Source of the DNA: Nemopilema nomurai
Lineage: Eukaryota > Cnidaria > Scyphozoa > Rhizostomeae > Rhizostomatidae
NCBI GenBank assembly: GCA_003864495.1
Contig: ML133461.1
Location: forward strand, 1,394,414-1,458,413
DNA: 64,000 nt
Direction of reading: 5' to 3'
Shown: piece after piece, positions 38,601-52,600 of the stretch
Position numbering within the stretch: position 1 is the stretch's first letter
Layout: each line of letters begins with the position of its first letter
Notes under the pieces: generated by a model
Seen by the model: the letters and a program-made list of their open reading frames with translations, nothing else
Database searches by the model: none
What the model was told of the DNA's origin: nothing
Translations under genes and position numbers: made by a program

Positions 38601-40657
38601 GTCTCTCATGCAGTGCATAGATACGTTCATTACTGAACGCATTACCCTGTCTGGGGAAGTGATTTCCAAAATTGCATCCACAAAGATTCAGAACGATGAT
38701 GTTATTCTGACCTATAGCTGGTAAGCTTGTGCCAAATACGAATTGTATTTTTCAAGTAGATATCATTGTTATTTATCCTAATTACATCTCTATTAGTCTA
38801 GCCGAATTCAAAATCTTATGTCCTTTTTCTAGCTTGTTTTAATCGATTTTTTAATGCAAAATTTGAAGTGAAGTTTTCTGCTAGGAATTTTCGATTTTGA
38901 TGGAATTTTCTCTTTTGGCCTTTTGATTTGGAATAATACAAGCAAGGTAACGCTAAAATCCTTCGTATTATAACTATATTTGGACTATTTATCTTTCTCT
39001 TGCAAGTTCATCTTTGATTGTGAAAATTTTGAAAGATGCTCAGAGTGAAGGGAAAAGATTTCAAGTTGTTGTTGTAGACTCAAGACCCAAGTTCGAAGGT
39101 ATTTTTTCACCATTTTTGTTCCTCATCAGTTGAAAACTGATTTACCTTTCATCCATTCAAATCTTATGATTTAAATTATGAAATTATATGAAAAATTATA
39201 TGTGATTAAACTCTGAATGGATGAACGATAAAGAATAACTGGTTCTGGTGGATAGTTTTTAATCTGAGGTGGGAGCACACACTTTGTTCACGTGGTAGGC
39301 CAAGGTGCCCAAGAATATCATAGCAATCTTCTATGAATAAGATACAGATGCGGACGAGCCGTGCTTATAGAAGCCTTGCTCTTTGATAAGAAATGTAGCA
39401 ATGAAAATCTTTCATCTATCTGTTGCCAAGCCAAATACGTGCAATATAGTCAACGCGATCTGTCATCTAAATCTCTTAATCGATCTTTTAGGTCGTGAAA
39501 CTGTTCGAAGGCTGTCCAGTTGTGGAATCAAATGCTCATACGTGCTTTTAAATGCCGCATCTTTTATCATTAAGGAGGTGAGGCACTTGGCTGTGAAAAA
39601 CTTAATGCTGACCTGATTGGAACTTTCTAATCAAAATCGTCTCTGCCTTTACTTGGTTTCAACATTCGCAAAAAGCATTATATTTCTTCAAATCCTTATC
39701 CGCTGTAATCTTTTTGCTACTTGCCATCTTGAATACTTTTTGTTCTTTCCTTACACCTGGCTTTTTAATCAATGACGAACTAGGCGCAACATACTAGAGT
39801 TCCAATGCCTTGATTTTCGTCACATTTTCGCCAGGTTACGAAAGTGTTCCTGGGCGCCCACGCATTGCTGGCCAATGGCTACGTCATGTCACGTGTTGGC
39901 TCATCGATCATCGCCATGGTAGCCAAAGCTCACAACGTCCCTGTCCTGGTTTGCTGTGAAACATTCAAGTTTTGCGAACGTGTCCAAACCGATGCCTTTG
40001 TGTTCAATGAGCTAGGTTCGTCACTGCTTTTTAGTCTCGTTTTCGTACGACCAGTCTCGTTTTCGTACGACTTCCACACCATTTCGTTCGCTTGGCACAC
40101 ATGTAAGTGTTTGTTGAATTATCTGCTGTCGAATGCATCCGAGGTTCTTGATCTTGGTAATCCCGACGCTGGCTTAATTTCATTTTCATACTAGAACATG
40201 CTGCTGTTTATTGCTATGCAGAAGTAGAAGTTTCTTCCTTATGCCGTATCTGTCCCATAAGTTATCACTACTTTTTCGTGTTAATTCTACCCCTTCCAAA
40301 TCAAAGCCATTGACGTAAAGAAGATTTTTCTTGAAGAATTGTTCAATCAGTCGCTGCGCAGGCTATGTTTAGGTAGATACAGTACTTTAAGCTTAGGTGA
40401 TTTCGCCCCGTTACCCTCTTCACCCACGTCTAATGTTCGACATTTTTGTTTTCCCAGGTGACCCTGACGATTTGGTCGAAACTCGTAACTCGAAAACCGA
40501 AAACAATGTGTTGAGAGATTGGAGAAAGATGCCCTCTTTGTACTTGCTGAACTTAGTGTATGACGTCATGCCCTCTAGCTTTGTGGACATAGTGGTTACC
40601 GAGCTAGGCATGATTCCGTGTACTTCTGTGCCTGCCGTGTTGAATAAGAAGTCTTGA
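32658..40657 (+). CDS. EIF2B4: Translation initiation factor eIF2B subunit delta, complete 13-exon gene
   Basis: Exons: 32658-32666, 33163-33285, 33880-33973, 34913-35022, 35680-35771, 36377-36491, 36711-36787, 37578-37680, 38593-38720, 39007-39098, 39492-39577, 39835-40015, 40458-40657. Phases join throughout, giving 1,410 nt and 469 residues (human 523; the difference is in the low-complexity N-tail). The N-terminus is lysine/glutamate rich ([15 protein letters not shown]). Then come [11 protein letters not shown], the [20 protein letters not shown] helix, [42 protein letters not shown] and [14 protein letters not shown], all hallmarks of the delta regulatory subunit. In the cytosol, eIF2B exchanges GDP for GTP on eIF2 and is the target of the integrated stress response. 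The nine-base first exon (Met-Glu-Val) is inferred and least certain. An AATAAA lies at 40811. Confidence 0.95.
37971..38457. mobile_element. Inverted-repeat element (487 bp) in an EIF2B4 intron
   Basis: Ends CAGGGGCGGATCCA and TGGACCCGCCCCTG are inverted repeats with one mismatch. ACCCAT is duplicated directly on both sides (37965-37970, 38458-38463). GTGAGAACGTCA-like sequence occurs near both ends. CAGGGGCGGATCCA-type termini are common in animal MITEs. The apparent duplication is 6 bp, so the superfamily is not settled. It lies between the exons ending 37680 and starting 38593. Confidence 0.75.
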
Positions 40658-42511
40658 TAATTACTGTTGCTATTCAAACAGATCTTCTAATTCAGGGCAG
40701 TAACTGGCTTCTGATCTGTGACGTCAGGATCAACTGGCTTTCCACATTTCTCTCAGTCGTGCATTGCCCACATGTCCTAGATCTTCGAGAATTTAAATTT
40801 TTTAGGAGTCAATAAACATCTGAAGAAAACTTGAATTTGCGAGGCTTTCTTTCAAAGTTTTGTTTGCTTCTTGAAGTTTTCCTTTCGTCAGCACCTTTAT
40901 CGACTCGTGAATTACGATTTGCTACCAGCTCTGTTTCGTTCTTGTAGCAGCAAGCTTGTTTTCCCACCCAATGTCACGCAACGAAGTGCAGTGCTAGATT
41001 CATAAAAAGCAAATCTGTCCCAAGCCTGTGCAGTCTGTTCAGCTACCGATCACCGGTTTGTCTGCACAAATTGCAAAGCCACCGAGATACCTAGTGCCAA
41101 CAGATGAAACATACAAGGCCAGCAAAGTGCCTTTGACATGGAGTATTTGTCGAATGAGAGCTCTTGACCTGGAGCAGTTCAGTTGCTGCCACGTCACGGT
41201 ACCCAGCTGATTCTATCCGTTGATAGTGCATAGCGAGTTAGAGCAGACATTAAACAGTTTTCATTGAAAGTTAAAAAACGTCGTGAGCTATTACCATACC
41301 CTTTATTTAGGAGTTGGGGTGGGAGTGGGGGTGGGAGCTGGGTCGGCTTTTATTCAATGACTAGGATGTTCCTACCATGTTTATGTCCGACGGGATGGTA
41401 TATGAACATCCACCTCTATTGCCCCGAAGATTCAATGGATTTATATTCGACTGTTATGAGATATTTGACGGCTTACATCGGCAATCTCTCTAAATTTGGT
41501 CCCACATGCGCTTAATTTCTGATCGTCGAAAACATTGTTATCTCGTATATAGACATTTTTGCTTTTCGTTTTGTATAAGGTTTAACAGACGGGGTAAAAA
41601 CGTAACATTCGAAGGTCTGTCCTTCAACATTTCAACAACTATTTGTTTGACAAGAAGTAAGAATGAATTCTCACCTAATACACAGTTTATGGTACACAAT
41701 ATGCCTGTAGAAAAAACGCTCCAGCTGGAGTATAAAAGATACTTATTGAAACATGAAACTTAAAGCCAACTTACAATTGAAAATACATCAGAAAGAACTG
41801 TTCTAATATGAACCAATATTTTACATCTGAGCAAATATACATTATCACAACCATATGCACCTGAGCCAAACGCAGTATAATATCATGGATGTGATGTTAT
41901 AATAGCTTGGAAGTGATGTTAAAACATTTGTTTCCAGAAACTTACTCAAAAAATACAAACTAAGAAGATACAAACAATTAACAGTTTTAGATTGATTTGT
42001 TAGTTTAATCGTTACCAAATGTTACTTTTACCTTCCAAGAGGTTGTTAACTAGAGTATTTGGTGGTGATGAGTGTTCCTAGAGCTTTGGGAATTTGAACC
42101 TTGGACGGTGCTTGCGAATGTGAACCAGTCTCAACAGATTTGCCACTCGAGTCTTATTGGGTATTTACAGCATCTTTTTATGCTCAAGCTTGCCCAAAGA
42201 AGGCGATAGTTCATCATGCAGCAAGCCTAATATTGGCGTAGATATTTCTGACTGACCTTATATACTATTCTCATCTCCACATGACTAGATACTAGTCATT
42301 ATGGCAGATAACATTCCCTTTATCATTACCAATAATCATCTACCGCGCATAAATTGACGTGGCAAATCGCCTTCCCTTGATAACCTGTTTAAGGCCAAGC
42401 TAAATGCAGCTTTTGCAAAAAAGAGATTTGGATTGAGTCAACAGGTGCGTCAAGTCTGTGCACTGTAACCATGTTCTTCTATCTCCGAAATCTCTGTTAT
42501 CTAATCCCGTA
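40658..42511. other. Convergent intergenic region between EIF2B4 and the EGF-repeat gene
   Basis: Contains both 3' UTRs. AATAAA at 40811 serves the plus-strand gene. A minus-strand ATTAAA (TTTAAT on plus, near 42004) could serve the EGF gene. A short open frame at 41028-41210 is not recognised; nothing else is visible. Confidence 0.55.
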
Positions 42512-43632
42512 CTAATGCCTGGTCGCTTTATAATTGAATCGCCTGTTTTGTAATAGCTGGTTGTACCGTGTTAGCCAGTTTGATCTCATGACTCTTTCAG
42601 AGAGGGATCTTGTCTGCGCGTTTTGTGCTTGGCGATAATAGTTGTAGCCTTGGTATGGCTGTGGCATGGCTTGTGCCATCTGCTGCCAGGCATCACTCCT
42701 TGAGAACGCGTTCGCTTGTGGAGCAGTGAACGGCGCGGCAGGTGGTGTATTGCTGTATCCATGGCTCAAGGTGTCAGGCAGCAGGGACACCATCCGTGCC
42801 AGTGCTGCGTCACGTGACGGCGCCTTCTGGGCTTCGTTTACGACCGAAGCAGCGCCCCCTGGTGCTCCGTTGTCTGGGGTGATATGGACAACGGTGGTGG
42901 CTGGGTTGTCGTCGTGTTCTGGAGGCGAAACTGTATCTTTTGCCGCAATAGGCCTGTGTTCAGCCCTTTCTTTTTCTTGCTGTATGGCAATGTCTTCGAT
43001 GGGGATATCAACCGGTCCATGCTCGTTGTAAGGGTTGTGCAAAGGGGGACTCTTGTCGTGATGTGCCTCGTGGGTGTAGTCCTTGTGCTTGACAATGACA
43101 ACGGAAGGTCGTGCTGTTGCCACTTTCCCCACTGGTGGTGTGGTCTTGGGCGGTCGCTCATAGACGACCATTGGTGTGGGAGTGAGGGGCTCAAATTCTG
43201 CAATGACAATGTTTTATTAGAATACTTCGATGTGGAAACTTACCGTATGCAAAGATTTACATTTCGTTTTGAATAGACCACATAACCCAACTACACCCCA
43301 CCACACCTCACAATATCCCACCACATCCCACAAAATCCCACCAAACCAACACAACCCCACTGTACCCCCACACGACCCCACATCACCTCCATACACACCG
43401 AATCCCACAAAACCCCAGATCACCCCCAATACAATCTCATATAGCCCAACTTTACCCCAACCTTACCTCACAGTACCCCACACAACCCCAAATAACCCCC
43501 AATACAATATCATGTAGCCCATCGTACCCCCCTTGACCGCAACATTCTATAAACCCTGCTGTCCCTTACCTGGGGGCTCAGTCGGATGAAGGGTTTGCTC
43601 CTCTTCTTCTGGTGAAGCAAATGCGTATTGCT
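42512..43632 (-). CDS. EGF gene exons 27-28: linker and C-terminal tail
   Basis: Exon 27 (43570-43632) encodes an acidic linker ([13 protein letters not shown]). Exon 28 (42512-43197) encodes 227 residues and the stop. The tail is Pro/Thr-rich first ([10 protein letters not shown]), then His-rich ([12 protein letters not shown]), then Gln/Asn/Tyr-rich and basic at the end ([11 protein letters not shown]). It has no cysteine pattern, no membrane span and no GPI-like hydrophobic end. I know no matching domain. Confidence 0.88.
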
Positions 43633-46600
43633 CTGTAAAAGATCGTGAATATCAGTTAAGTAAAGTACTTCATGTTTCTAGTCCAGGTTTGCAAAGGTCG
43701 AAGTTTTCCCAGTTTTTAGAATTGCCATCTTTCCTTTTCACCTGACACCTGTGTTGTCAGAATTTGTAAAATTCTAGTCGGGAAGTTGCTTCACACTCAG
43801 CGTCATCCCATTCTAACAGGATCCACCAGAGCAGCACCTTATCATGTTTCTTCATACAAAACTCTCCTTACTTTGAAATAGAAATTTTCCAGATTTACTA
43901 AAACTGAAGCTTGGTAAATTCCATACAGACTTTTAGAAACATCAAGTTCCCCCGGGTTTGAAACTTGATACTTTGGGCATCAAAACTCAAACTACACCGT
44001 CAACGAAAATGTACAAGGCAATCATGCTAGGAATCATAATCTCTAAATCTAGAGCTTACTTTCACAGTTCTTCCCCTCGAATCCGGCAGCACAGAGACAG
44101 TGGTAACCGGTTTCGTCATAATTGAAGTCCGGGTGAGTGATTCCATCGATGCAGGTTCCATTGTGGTAACATGGAGAGGATGTGCAGGCTGGGAATGGTA
44201 CTGTGGAAAAGATGTATTGTTTTGGTGGTGAATCAAGCGAAATAAAAGCCTTAACTACTAGAAATTATGCGTATATGCTGTTAAGTTATTGAATGCAGTC
44301 ATAATGCGTTGTGCAACTCCCTACCCCCTTCCGTAAAGTTTATATACCGCTAAAAAGTATGTATTTCGCCTTTGTTTTTACAACCAGCGCTTACTGATTT
44401 ATTCATACAAATCTCTGGTAAGCAACAATTTGTAAACTTCCCTCGATTACGTCTATGATTTTCGCTATGCACCCTTATCCACTAGAGCACTTTAACGTAA
44501 ATATTCTATCGACTTTGAAGTTGGAGTCTAATAAAGGTGTGTGGTTGTTTTTCAAGATTCTTTAGCGCAGTCCTATGAACACCAAGTCGTAAATCTATCT
44601 TAAACCGAGGACCAACGTTTTTAATAGACTTCGAGAGAACATGAAGGAAGGAACTGGTTAAAGTATAGAGCACTTGAAGAATGATCAGATTAGTCAAATC
44701 ACTTATTTATACCTTTGACGTACATATCTATTTATATTTTTAATCTACTTGATTTCAACAGGGCTTGATAACAGTATATATATGCCTTGTGCAAATATAT
44801 TATCTGTGTAGGAAATCTGTGTAACAATTATATTAGTAACAACAATATTAATAAAAATTATTATAATAAATTTGATAATAATAATGAAACTTTTGTTGGC
44901 TTGTTCAAACATGCTTTCAAGGAATTTACTAAATTCAACACCCAGTGCGAGAGATATAGAATTTAACATAATAATAATAATAATAATGTGCTATTAGATG
45001 CACGAGTGGTACAAGTGATGTTCATACCTTCGCAATTCTTTCCACTGTACATGGCGTTGCAAAAGCATTTGTATTCGTTGATATCCTCGAAGTGGAGGTC
45101 TGGGTCGCTGTTCGATCCTACGTCGACGCAGCGTCCGTTGTGGAGACAGGGCGCCGAGAAACACGGAGTCGGGCCATGAAGAGTTACTGAAATAGAACAG
45201 CGTGGAGTATAAGGAAACTTTAAAGCATGGATTCCTTCTGTAAAGACCTTATTGGAAACATGGAGCCATTGAAGGTGCATTCGCTATTCAGTAACAGCTC
45301 TGACTATCCGTATACTGTTTTATAATGTAATTTAATATGATATAATATAATAAAACATAATATAATATAATGTAAACCAAAATATAATGCTTCTTGAGAA
45401 CGACTGTTTGTCGTCTGTTTATGGCCGATATGCCGTTACGAGGAAGATTCTCTCACCAGTGTTTTGCAAGATGAATGCTATTGGTGCCACGCTCTTGCAA
45501 GTGAAGAGAGACTTCAGTCACAAAAGCCTTCTGTGCACGTTAAGCAGCCAATGGTGTTTTTTCAATATTTTTTGTCATGCGTGTGTCCGTTTTCTTAGAA
45601 TCAACATAATGTTACCAAATGTATAAGAAATAGCTCGTTATGTCGAAACGCACCAATTTTCGCTTTCTTCATTTAAGGTATGTGTGCTTAGAACGCGTTT
45701 AATCATGAAATTACGCATGTAGAAACGGAGCTCAGAATGCATCAATGCATCGGTGTTTTGCTCCTAGTTTAATTAAGATAAACTAACACTAATTCTAGAA
45801 ACGGCTTTTCACTACCACGTCCTCTTTAATTCCATTCCAATCTCCTGAAATGCATCTACAATACGAAGGTTAATGACGTTCGCCCGTGATCTTGTTTTTA
45901 CCTTCACAGTTTCTGCCGATGTAACCTGGCAGGCAGTTGCATTTGTAGCCATGAGAATCGAAGCTCACTTCAGGCAGAACCGACGGGTCAAGGCAGCTGC
46001 CTCCGTTCTGGCAAGGGTGTGACCAGCAAGCGAAATGTGGAACTGCAAAACAAAGCAAGGTTTATTTTCATGATGAACTAATGCCCTTTCCGAACTAATG
46101 CCCTTTCCGTTTGCCAAGATGTCTACTTTTAACTATTCAATATTAAATTGGTTATGTATTTGACCATAGAGAGGTAGGCAAGGCAACCACTTCACCATGC
46201 AACCTCTTAACCATGCAACCTCTTAACCATGCAACCTCTTAACCATGCAACCTCTTAACCATGCAGCCTCTAAACCATGCAACCTCTTAACCATGCAACC
46301 TCTTTATCGTGCACCCTTTTATTATGCAGACTTTGAACTATGCACTCTCTTGCATTTCGTTCCGCTAGAAGTGCGAAAAATCTATTGACCATAGCATTAG
46401 TGTTGGCAAATGCTGTTTAGAGCCTGAAGGTGAAATTGAAGAATGGCTTGAATCCGTCAGAAAGGAAGTATGAATTATTACTTTCGCATTGCTTTCCGCT
46501 GTATCCGTTTTGGCAGTAACATTCATAGTCATCTGGGTGCTTCATTCGTCTCCGGTATTTTTCATCCGATCCATCGAAGCAAGTGGCATTGTTCAGGCAT

Positions 46601-49600
46601 GGCACTGAACTGCAAGCTCCAAGATTTGTCTCTGTTAAATACAGATATGTCAATCTCAATTCAATTCAGACTTAAATGCGTCTAATTCTTTGAAAAGCAA
46701 TTTTGAATAATGATCATTCGTAGCTAAAGTTTTTCCGATCAGAACAAATCGCAGATGTTTAAAAGCAGCGATTCCTTTGCTTTTAGATTTTGACCGGCTA
46801 AATGCATACATACTGTTTACACGTGCAGAATTCTCTTTTGAAGAGTGGCAAGAATTCTTTATACTTTGATAGCAAAGATATCGCAGACGTCAAATAAAAA
46901 ATGTGAGGGAAAGCTAATGGCCTACTTAGAGCTTAGAAATGCAAAATTAAATTTTCGTAACAAACACCAAACACCTTACCAGTCAGGCCGCTGCAGAACT
47001 TCATACCTCCTTCATTAATCTACGTTCTTGCTTATTCATACTCTCCTATTTTTGCTCTCGGAAATGGCAACTATTTTTTGCTTATATTTTATGCAATGCA
47101 GAACACTCTTTTATATTTGCCTTGTAAATAGTATCTGCAACCGTTGTTAGCTTTTGGAATTACTCGTGTTTATTGATGCCCAAGTATACTGACCTTCGCA
47201 GTTCTTTCCTCGATATCCCTGGGGGCAGAAGCACTTGTAGTCCATGTGCTCAATCAGTATGATTCCCTTCGAGCGGCTGTTCGAATTATCAACGCACAAA
47301 CCATTGTGCTGGCAAGGACTGCTTTGACATGGGTTAAAAACTAGAAAGTAAATGCACTACGATTTTAGCCAGTTGCTCGATGATACCATGCTATCTTGAA
47401 TGATACCATGCTATCTTATGTTGAATTACATAACAAGCACGATCATCTTATCGTTTTGCATTGTCTAATGTAATGGATTTCTGAAACATGTGCCCAGTAT
47501 AGTGATTTGATAACACGTAATCAAAATTTGTTGCTGTTTGAGGCCTGGCAAACGTTCTTCAACATTCAAACTCAAGAGTTTTATAAGCTTGGCATTATCG
47601 AATGAAATAACAAAAAGATTGTCAAATTGCAAGTGCTACTATTTTTCCCTCGGTCAGTGCTCCGCTTAGTACAATCAAATGTGAAAGTCCTTTCTCAGCC
47701 GGTTACGCTAGCCTAGCAATAACCACGTGACCTATGGAAATGACAGGGCAACCATGGCATGATACATACATTCGCATCTTGAGCCTGTGTAGCCTTCTTT
47801 GCACTGGCAGACGAAGATTTTCCCATCTTGACCAGGAACACATTTTCCTCCATTTTCGCAAGGATCTGGACTGCAAATGTCGCCAATTGCTGTTAAAGAT
47901 ACAGAAAGAATTATAATTCATTTGGACCTGGTATGCAAGATGAACAAATTGCAGTTATTTCCATAGGGGCACAATTTGGAGAACAGGGGGGGGGGGGCAG
48001 AAGGGGCTGAGTGACTTAGTTCATGACAAGCGAAACAAATTTTGTTGATGCAAGAAGTGGTATTAAATGTCTATAGCAGTAGGAAAGTGTGAATCTTACA
48101 TTTGCATTTGTAGCCATTTCCAATATAGCCTGGTTTGCACACACAGTGTCCTTGTTTGCAATGTGCGTTTGTACTGCAGCCTTCGCATTTGTCAACTGAA
48201 AATCGATACAGAGCACGATTCAGACTGTTTCCCCAATGTTTGAATCATCAGTTTGAAGTTAAACACTAACAATTCAAATATGCCACATTTTTGCATTCAG
48301 CTTTACAGCTAAGAGGAGGATGAGTGCTTTCAAAGAAGGAGTGCCTGGACAATCCTGAATTTGGAGTGTTCAGTATAAAGTTAATGGCTATTTATAACGA
48401 CACAAACCTCGCAATCAGCCAGATTGGGAGAGCTTGCATGGCTATTCCTCGCATAGCAAGGTTACTGTTTACTTTGCAAAGTTGTATGCTTTATTATGTT
48501 GAAAAGTTCTAATAACTTTGTCATTAATTTTTATGTTTTATTTGGTACCTTCGCATAGGTTTCCTCCGTATCTCTGTCGACACTTGCATTCCATTCCGTC
48601 TTTTGTATTCACGCATCTTCCGCCATGTTGACACGGACTCCCATTTGCACAACGATCCAACTCTGCGAAGGATTACCATTCAATGCATCGACCTCATTTA
48701 TTCCAGGTAAACAACGTTCATTACACTATTTATGACGTCATAGACCATTGACACAATTTATACTATTCACTATCAGATTCAACAATGCAAGAATCGTTTC
48801 CACTTAATGTTTTTAGATAGCTGCATTTCGCCTCAGATGTGTGTCCTACTACGAGCTTCATTAATGCAAGGATTGTTGCGACTACGTCTCTTCTAGGTAG
48901 CTGCATAATGCGTCAAGTGAGTGTTTTACTATGCAAGGATTGTTGCAGGGACTTACTTTCGCACTGATAACCTCGGTAGCCCCTTATGCAGTCACAATGG
49001 AATCCTCTCACATTATGCGCCAATCTGCACGTGCCCTTGTGCAAACAAGGGTTCGGATCACAAGGATGCAAGTCTAGAAAACAGAATGGTTTTAGTACAA
49101 CGATTAACATCTCTCTGGCATCTTCAATCCAATAGCTATATCGTCAAGGCTAGATTGATATTTTGCTTGCCACCTCTCTGGTGGTGGAGAATTTTGTGCT
49201 CAGTAGATGCCTTGAAGTAATCAGGGCATGATAGTGATCAGGTGATCAGTGACCATGATAGATAGAAACAAACTTTTAAGTGAAAATTGGAACCCAGCAT
49301 CTACACAGGAATTGGGACATTTAGAACTTTAGGTTGAGCTACACAGGATTCAAAATGACCAGATGTTGGATGATCCGTATTCGACTGGTATACGCTTAGA
49401 GGGACGCGTCGTCTATTGCAATGGCATCGCGTGGCCAGCTATTCTCAACACCCTTTCTTACCACTCTATTATGCTTTAACTTGAGCACCGTTCGCGGTCC
49501 AGGATCGAACACGGCAGACGCAGACGAGCGCCTGAACAACTCGGCTACCATGACTTGTGACTATTGTTCATTCTGTTGTTAACCATTACAAGGAAGGTAC

Positions 49601-52600
49601 GGAAAGAAGCAGTTGGTCATAGCACCCATAAGCCGAACCTACCGTCACAGTTGAAGCCAGCATACCCCGACACGCATTGGCATTGGTATTTGTGCCCTCT
49701 TGGAATGCAAGTTCCGCCGTTTCTGCAAGGTGACTTTTCGCATGGATTTGCGCCTGGAAAGTAGCAGAAAATGGGTTATGTGGTGTGATTTTCTCTCAAT
49801 AAACTGGAAATAATCTAGCTTCATACCTTTAAATACTTTGCAAAAACACGCAACGCGAACAAGCGATAAACACATTCATTTCATGCTGCATCACCAATCG
49901 CCAAAATATCGACATTATTTTTCATTGCAGAGAAATGTTCGAGGAAAGAAAATGATTGATGCTAGTCAATTTTCTTGTTGGAATTTTTTGCATTTTATCG
50001 ATTTCCAAAGTGACATAATTCTGAGAAAATTCTTGTTGCCTTGTGATGTTAGGTATTTGAGAATATCAAACTACTGGTAAACTAAAGCTGTATCATTGAG
50101 CCATCAATATTTTTTGCATAAAGCATTTTCTTATAACCTAAGGAATTCGAAGCGCTTTGCATATCGATTCTTACGTATGCGATTACGTTAGCGGATACAT
50201 CTACGTTTACGGTTACGATTGTGAACATACCTACCGCTACGAATGCGAGTGCGTTTAAGGCTATATTTACGTTTAAGTTGGCAATAACGTTTGCAGTTAC
50301 GATTACGTGTACGGCTATGATTGCACTATTTTTTACCGTCATGTTTACGTTTACGCTTAGGATTAAGTTTCCGTTCACATTTATATCTTAAGATCAGTCT
50401 TAAAGATCACAAAGCGATCGTTGCATCACAGTTAACTGTAGCGGCTGCCCTTGAACCTTGTTCTCGTATATCACAAATGATTTTTCTCAAAGAAACTGTC
50501 AGTCATGCGATCGCGTAACTGAGGCTGCCTCGCTTTAGTAACTGCTTTTTGTTTGAGGCGTTTAACATTCAATCGGTCACTGTCGTTCTTATGAAGTGAA
50601 ACATGAAGATTGAAAGCCAGGCCAAATTGACATGGCCCGTGTTTAAGTTAGAAGCGGGGAATGGCCGTTGATGTTCTAGGCTTGCGTTGCCAAATGATCG
50701 TATCGATTTGCGATTATCGCTGATTATTACAGGAAATAAACCATTTCTACTCCGACCAGTGAAATCAGTGAAATTCGACCACCAGCATACGCAATGCATC
50801 GCGATCTCTTCGGGTTTAACCAAGCACTGTAGTAAATGGTGGTCATCGACAATTCACAGCGGTAAATGAGAAAACCCCTTCAATTTGCCTGTTTAATTCT
50901 CACTGCATTTATGTTGTTTTCAGTTTTGCAACGCTATGTAACTCTGTTTAAAAGAAGAAAGAAGGCCATGGCGTAATAGTCAAGGGTTCAATTGGCCAAG
51001 GCTCTTCAGCTCGGAACAATTGCCTCCCGTCACTCCCACCTTTTCCTCTAAAGAGTATCTGTTCTCTAATTTTAGTTTTCGATCCCATAATTTTTTGTGA
51101 AAATGCTACGCGATCAGAATGATGCTTGTTTTGTAAATCCTCCACTGTTGGTAGGCAACAAAGTCTTCTTGCAAGATGCTACGTAAAGGATGTGTGCCAA
51201 ATGCGATACACACATATTCTTGCGTAGCGTCATGTGCCTTATTTACCCAAATCAGACCCTTGATACTTCGCAAGTGCTCTGCCTTGTCTCAAACCCCATT
51301 GGAATGAACGAATAGGAAATCTGAACGGATAGGTTATTGTTATTGGTGAGTTATGAAGCAGTCAGTTTCAATAGCAATTGCAGATGTTTTGATATTCATC
51401 TAGGCATGTTAGTTACTCTGTTTCACATTGAATCAGAGAAAAACATTAGTGTTAAGCAATCAGACATTTTTATTTTTTTGAATCATGTAGACAAATATCT
51501 ATGCAGACAATAAAATATTTTGCAACCGGGGCCATTTTACGGTGCAATGTGAAAGCTGGCTGCCTTTCTGTACTTGAAAGGGGATACCCTTTCAGATTGC
51601 CTATCCGTTCGACTTCTATGCGTTCAGACCCAAGGAGCTTACAGACAAGAAGATCACAACTTTTCACTTCATTGTTGTTATATTAAATATCTTATTATTA
51701 CAATGGCATCAATAAACTAAAATAACAAAAATGAAGTTCTATTCTCGAGTTGCAGCCATTTCATCTGATGCCATTTAAATTGTAATCGTTTTAATTCAAA
51801 TAAGTTGAGGATGATAATATTCTCTAAAATAAATTTTAGTCCTTCTATCCTTTCGAACTTTCTGAAAATATTTCAATAGCATAAACTTGTGGTCCTAAAG
51901 ATAAGACGATTCTAGGCTATTAATCAAGATTCCTTCTTCATGTAAAGCCAGGGACTCAATCCAGTATGCCACTATCCCGCTGGCATCAAGCACTCTATTG
52001 GTAACAGGTAAGTATAATTTTCATAAAAAAGTGTTCATATGTATGTACTATTGTTAAGAGTCATTTGGTTCCAAATTTTTTAACTAATTGTCTGGATTTC
52101 ATGTGCCTTCTTTTAAGAACACCCGAACATTTTCTTTTGAAAAACGTATATCCTATTTGCGCTCTTTGTTCGTCGCGAGGTGGAAATTCACTTCAGCATC
52201 ATCCTTGAAAATGGCTCCTACTTGAAAACCGATTTCTACCTTCTATTATTCTACAGCTTCCAAAGCTTCATCACAAGTTACAATCACATCAGGATAATAT
52301 TAAGTCTTTTATAATTTCACAATAAATTGGGAAAAGTTACGATTTAGAAGATAAATGACTGTATACACACAGACTTGCACATTCATAAGACTTGAAAATG
52401 CTTGCAAGCATCTTAAATATCTTGGCATCATTAGCCACTTATGCATGCATTACCTTCTCAGCAGTTTTCACTTGAAACTTTCTCTGATTCATCCCCTAGA
52501 TCTTAGCCCTATTTGTTTGCTTTCTTGAAAGAGAATATTCATTTACCAAATCATTATGAAAACTGCCTGTGTTTTGGCGAGAGCGGGAGAATTTATCATT

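Noticed and set aside
41028..41210. Open frame of 60 codons between EIF2B4 and the EGF gene
   Set aside because: Short, no recognisable motif, lies in presumed 3' UTR sequence.
43230..43517. Proline/threonine-rich open frame, 95 codons
   Set aside because: It is the translation of a C/A-rich low-complexity tract in an intron of the EGF gene on the opposite strand.
46190..46325. CRISPR-like direct repeats
   Set aside because: Units are contiguous with no unique spacers, and the genome is eukaryotic.
50082..50378. Val/Asn-rich open frame, 98 codons
   Set aside because: Explained by the degenerate six-base TTACG repeat; no homology seen.
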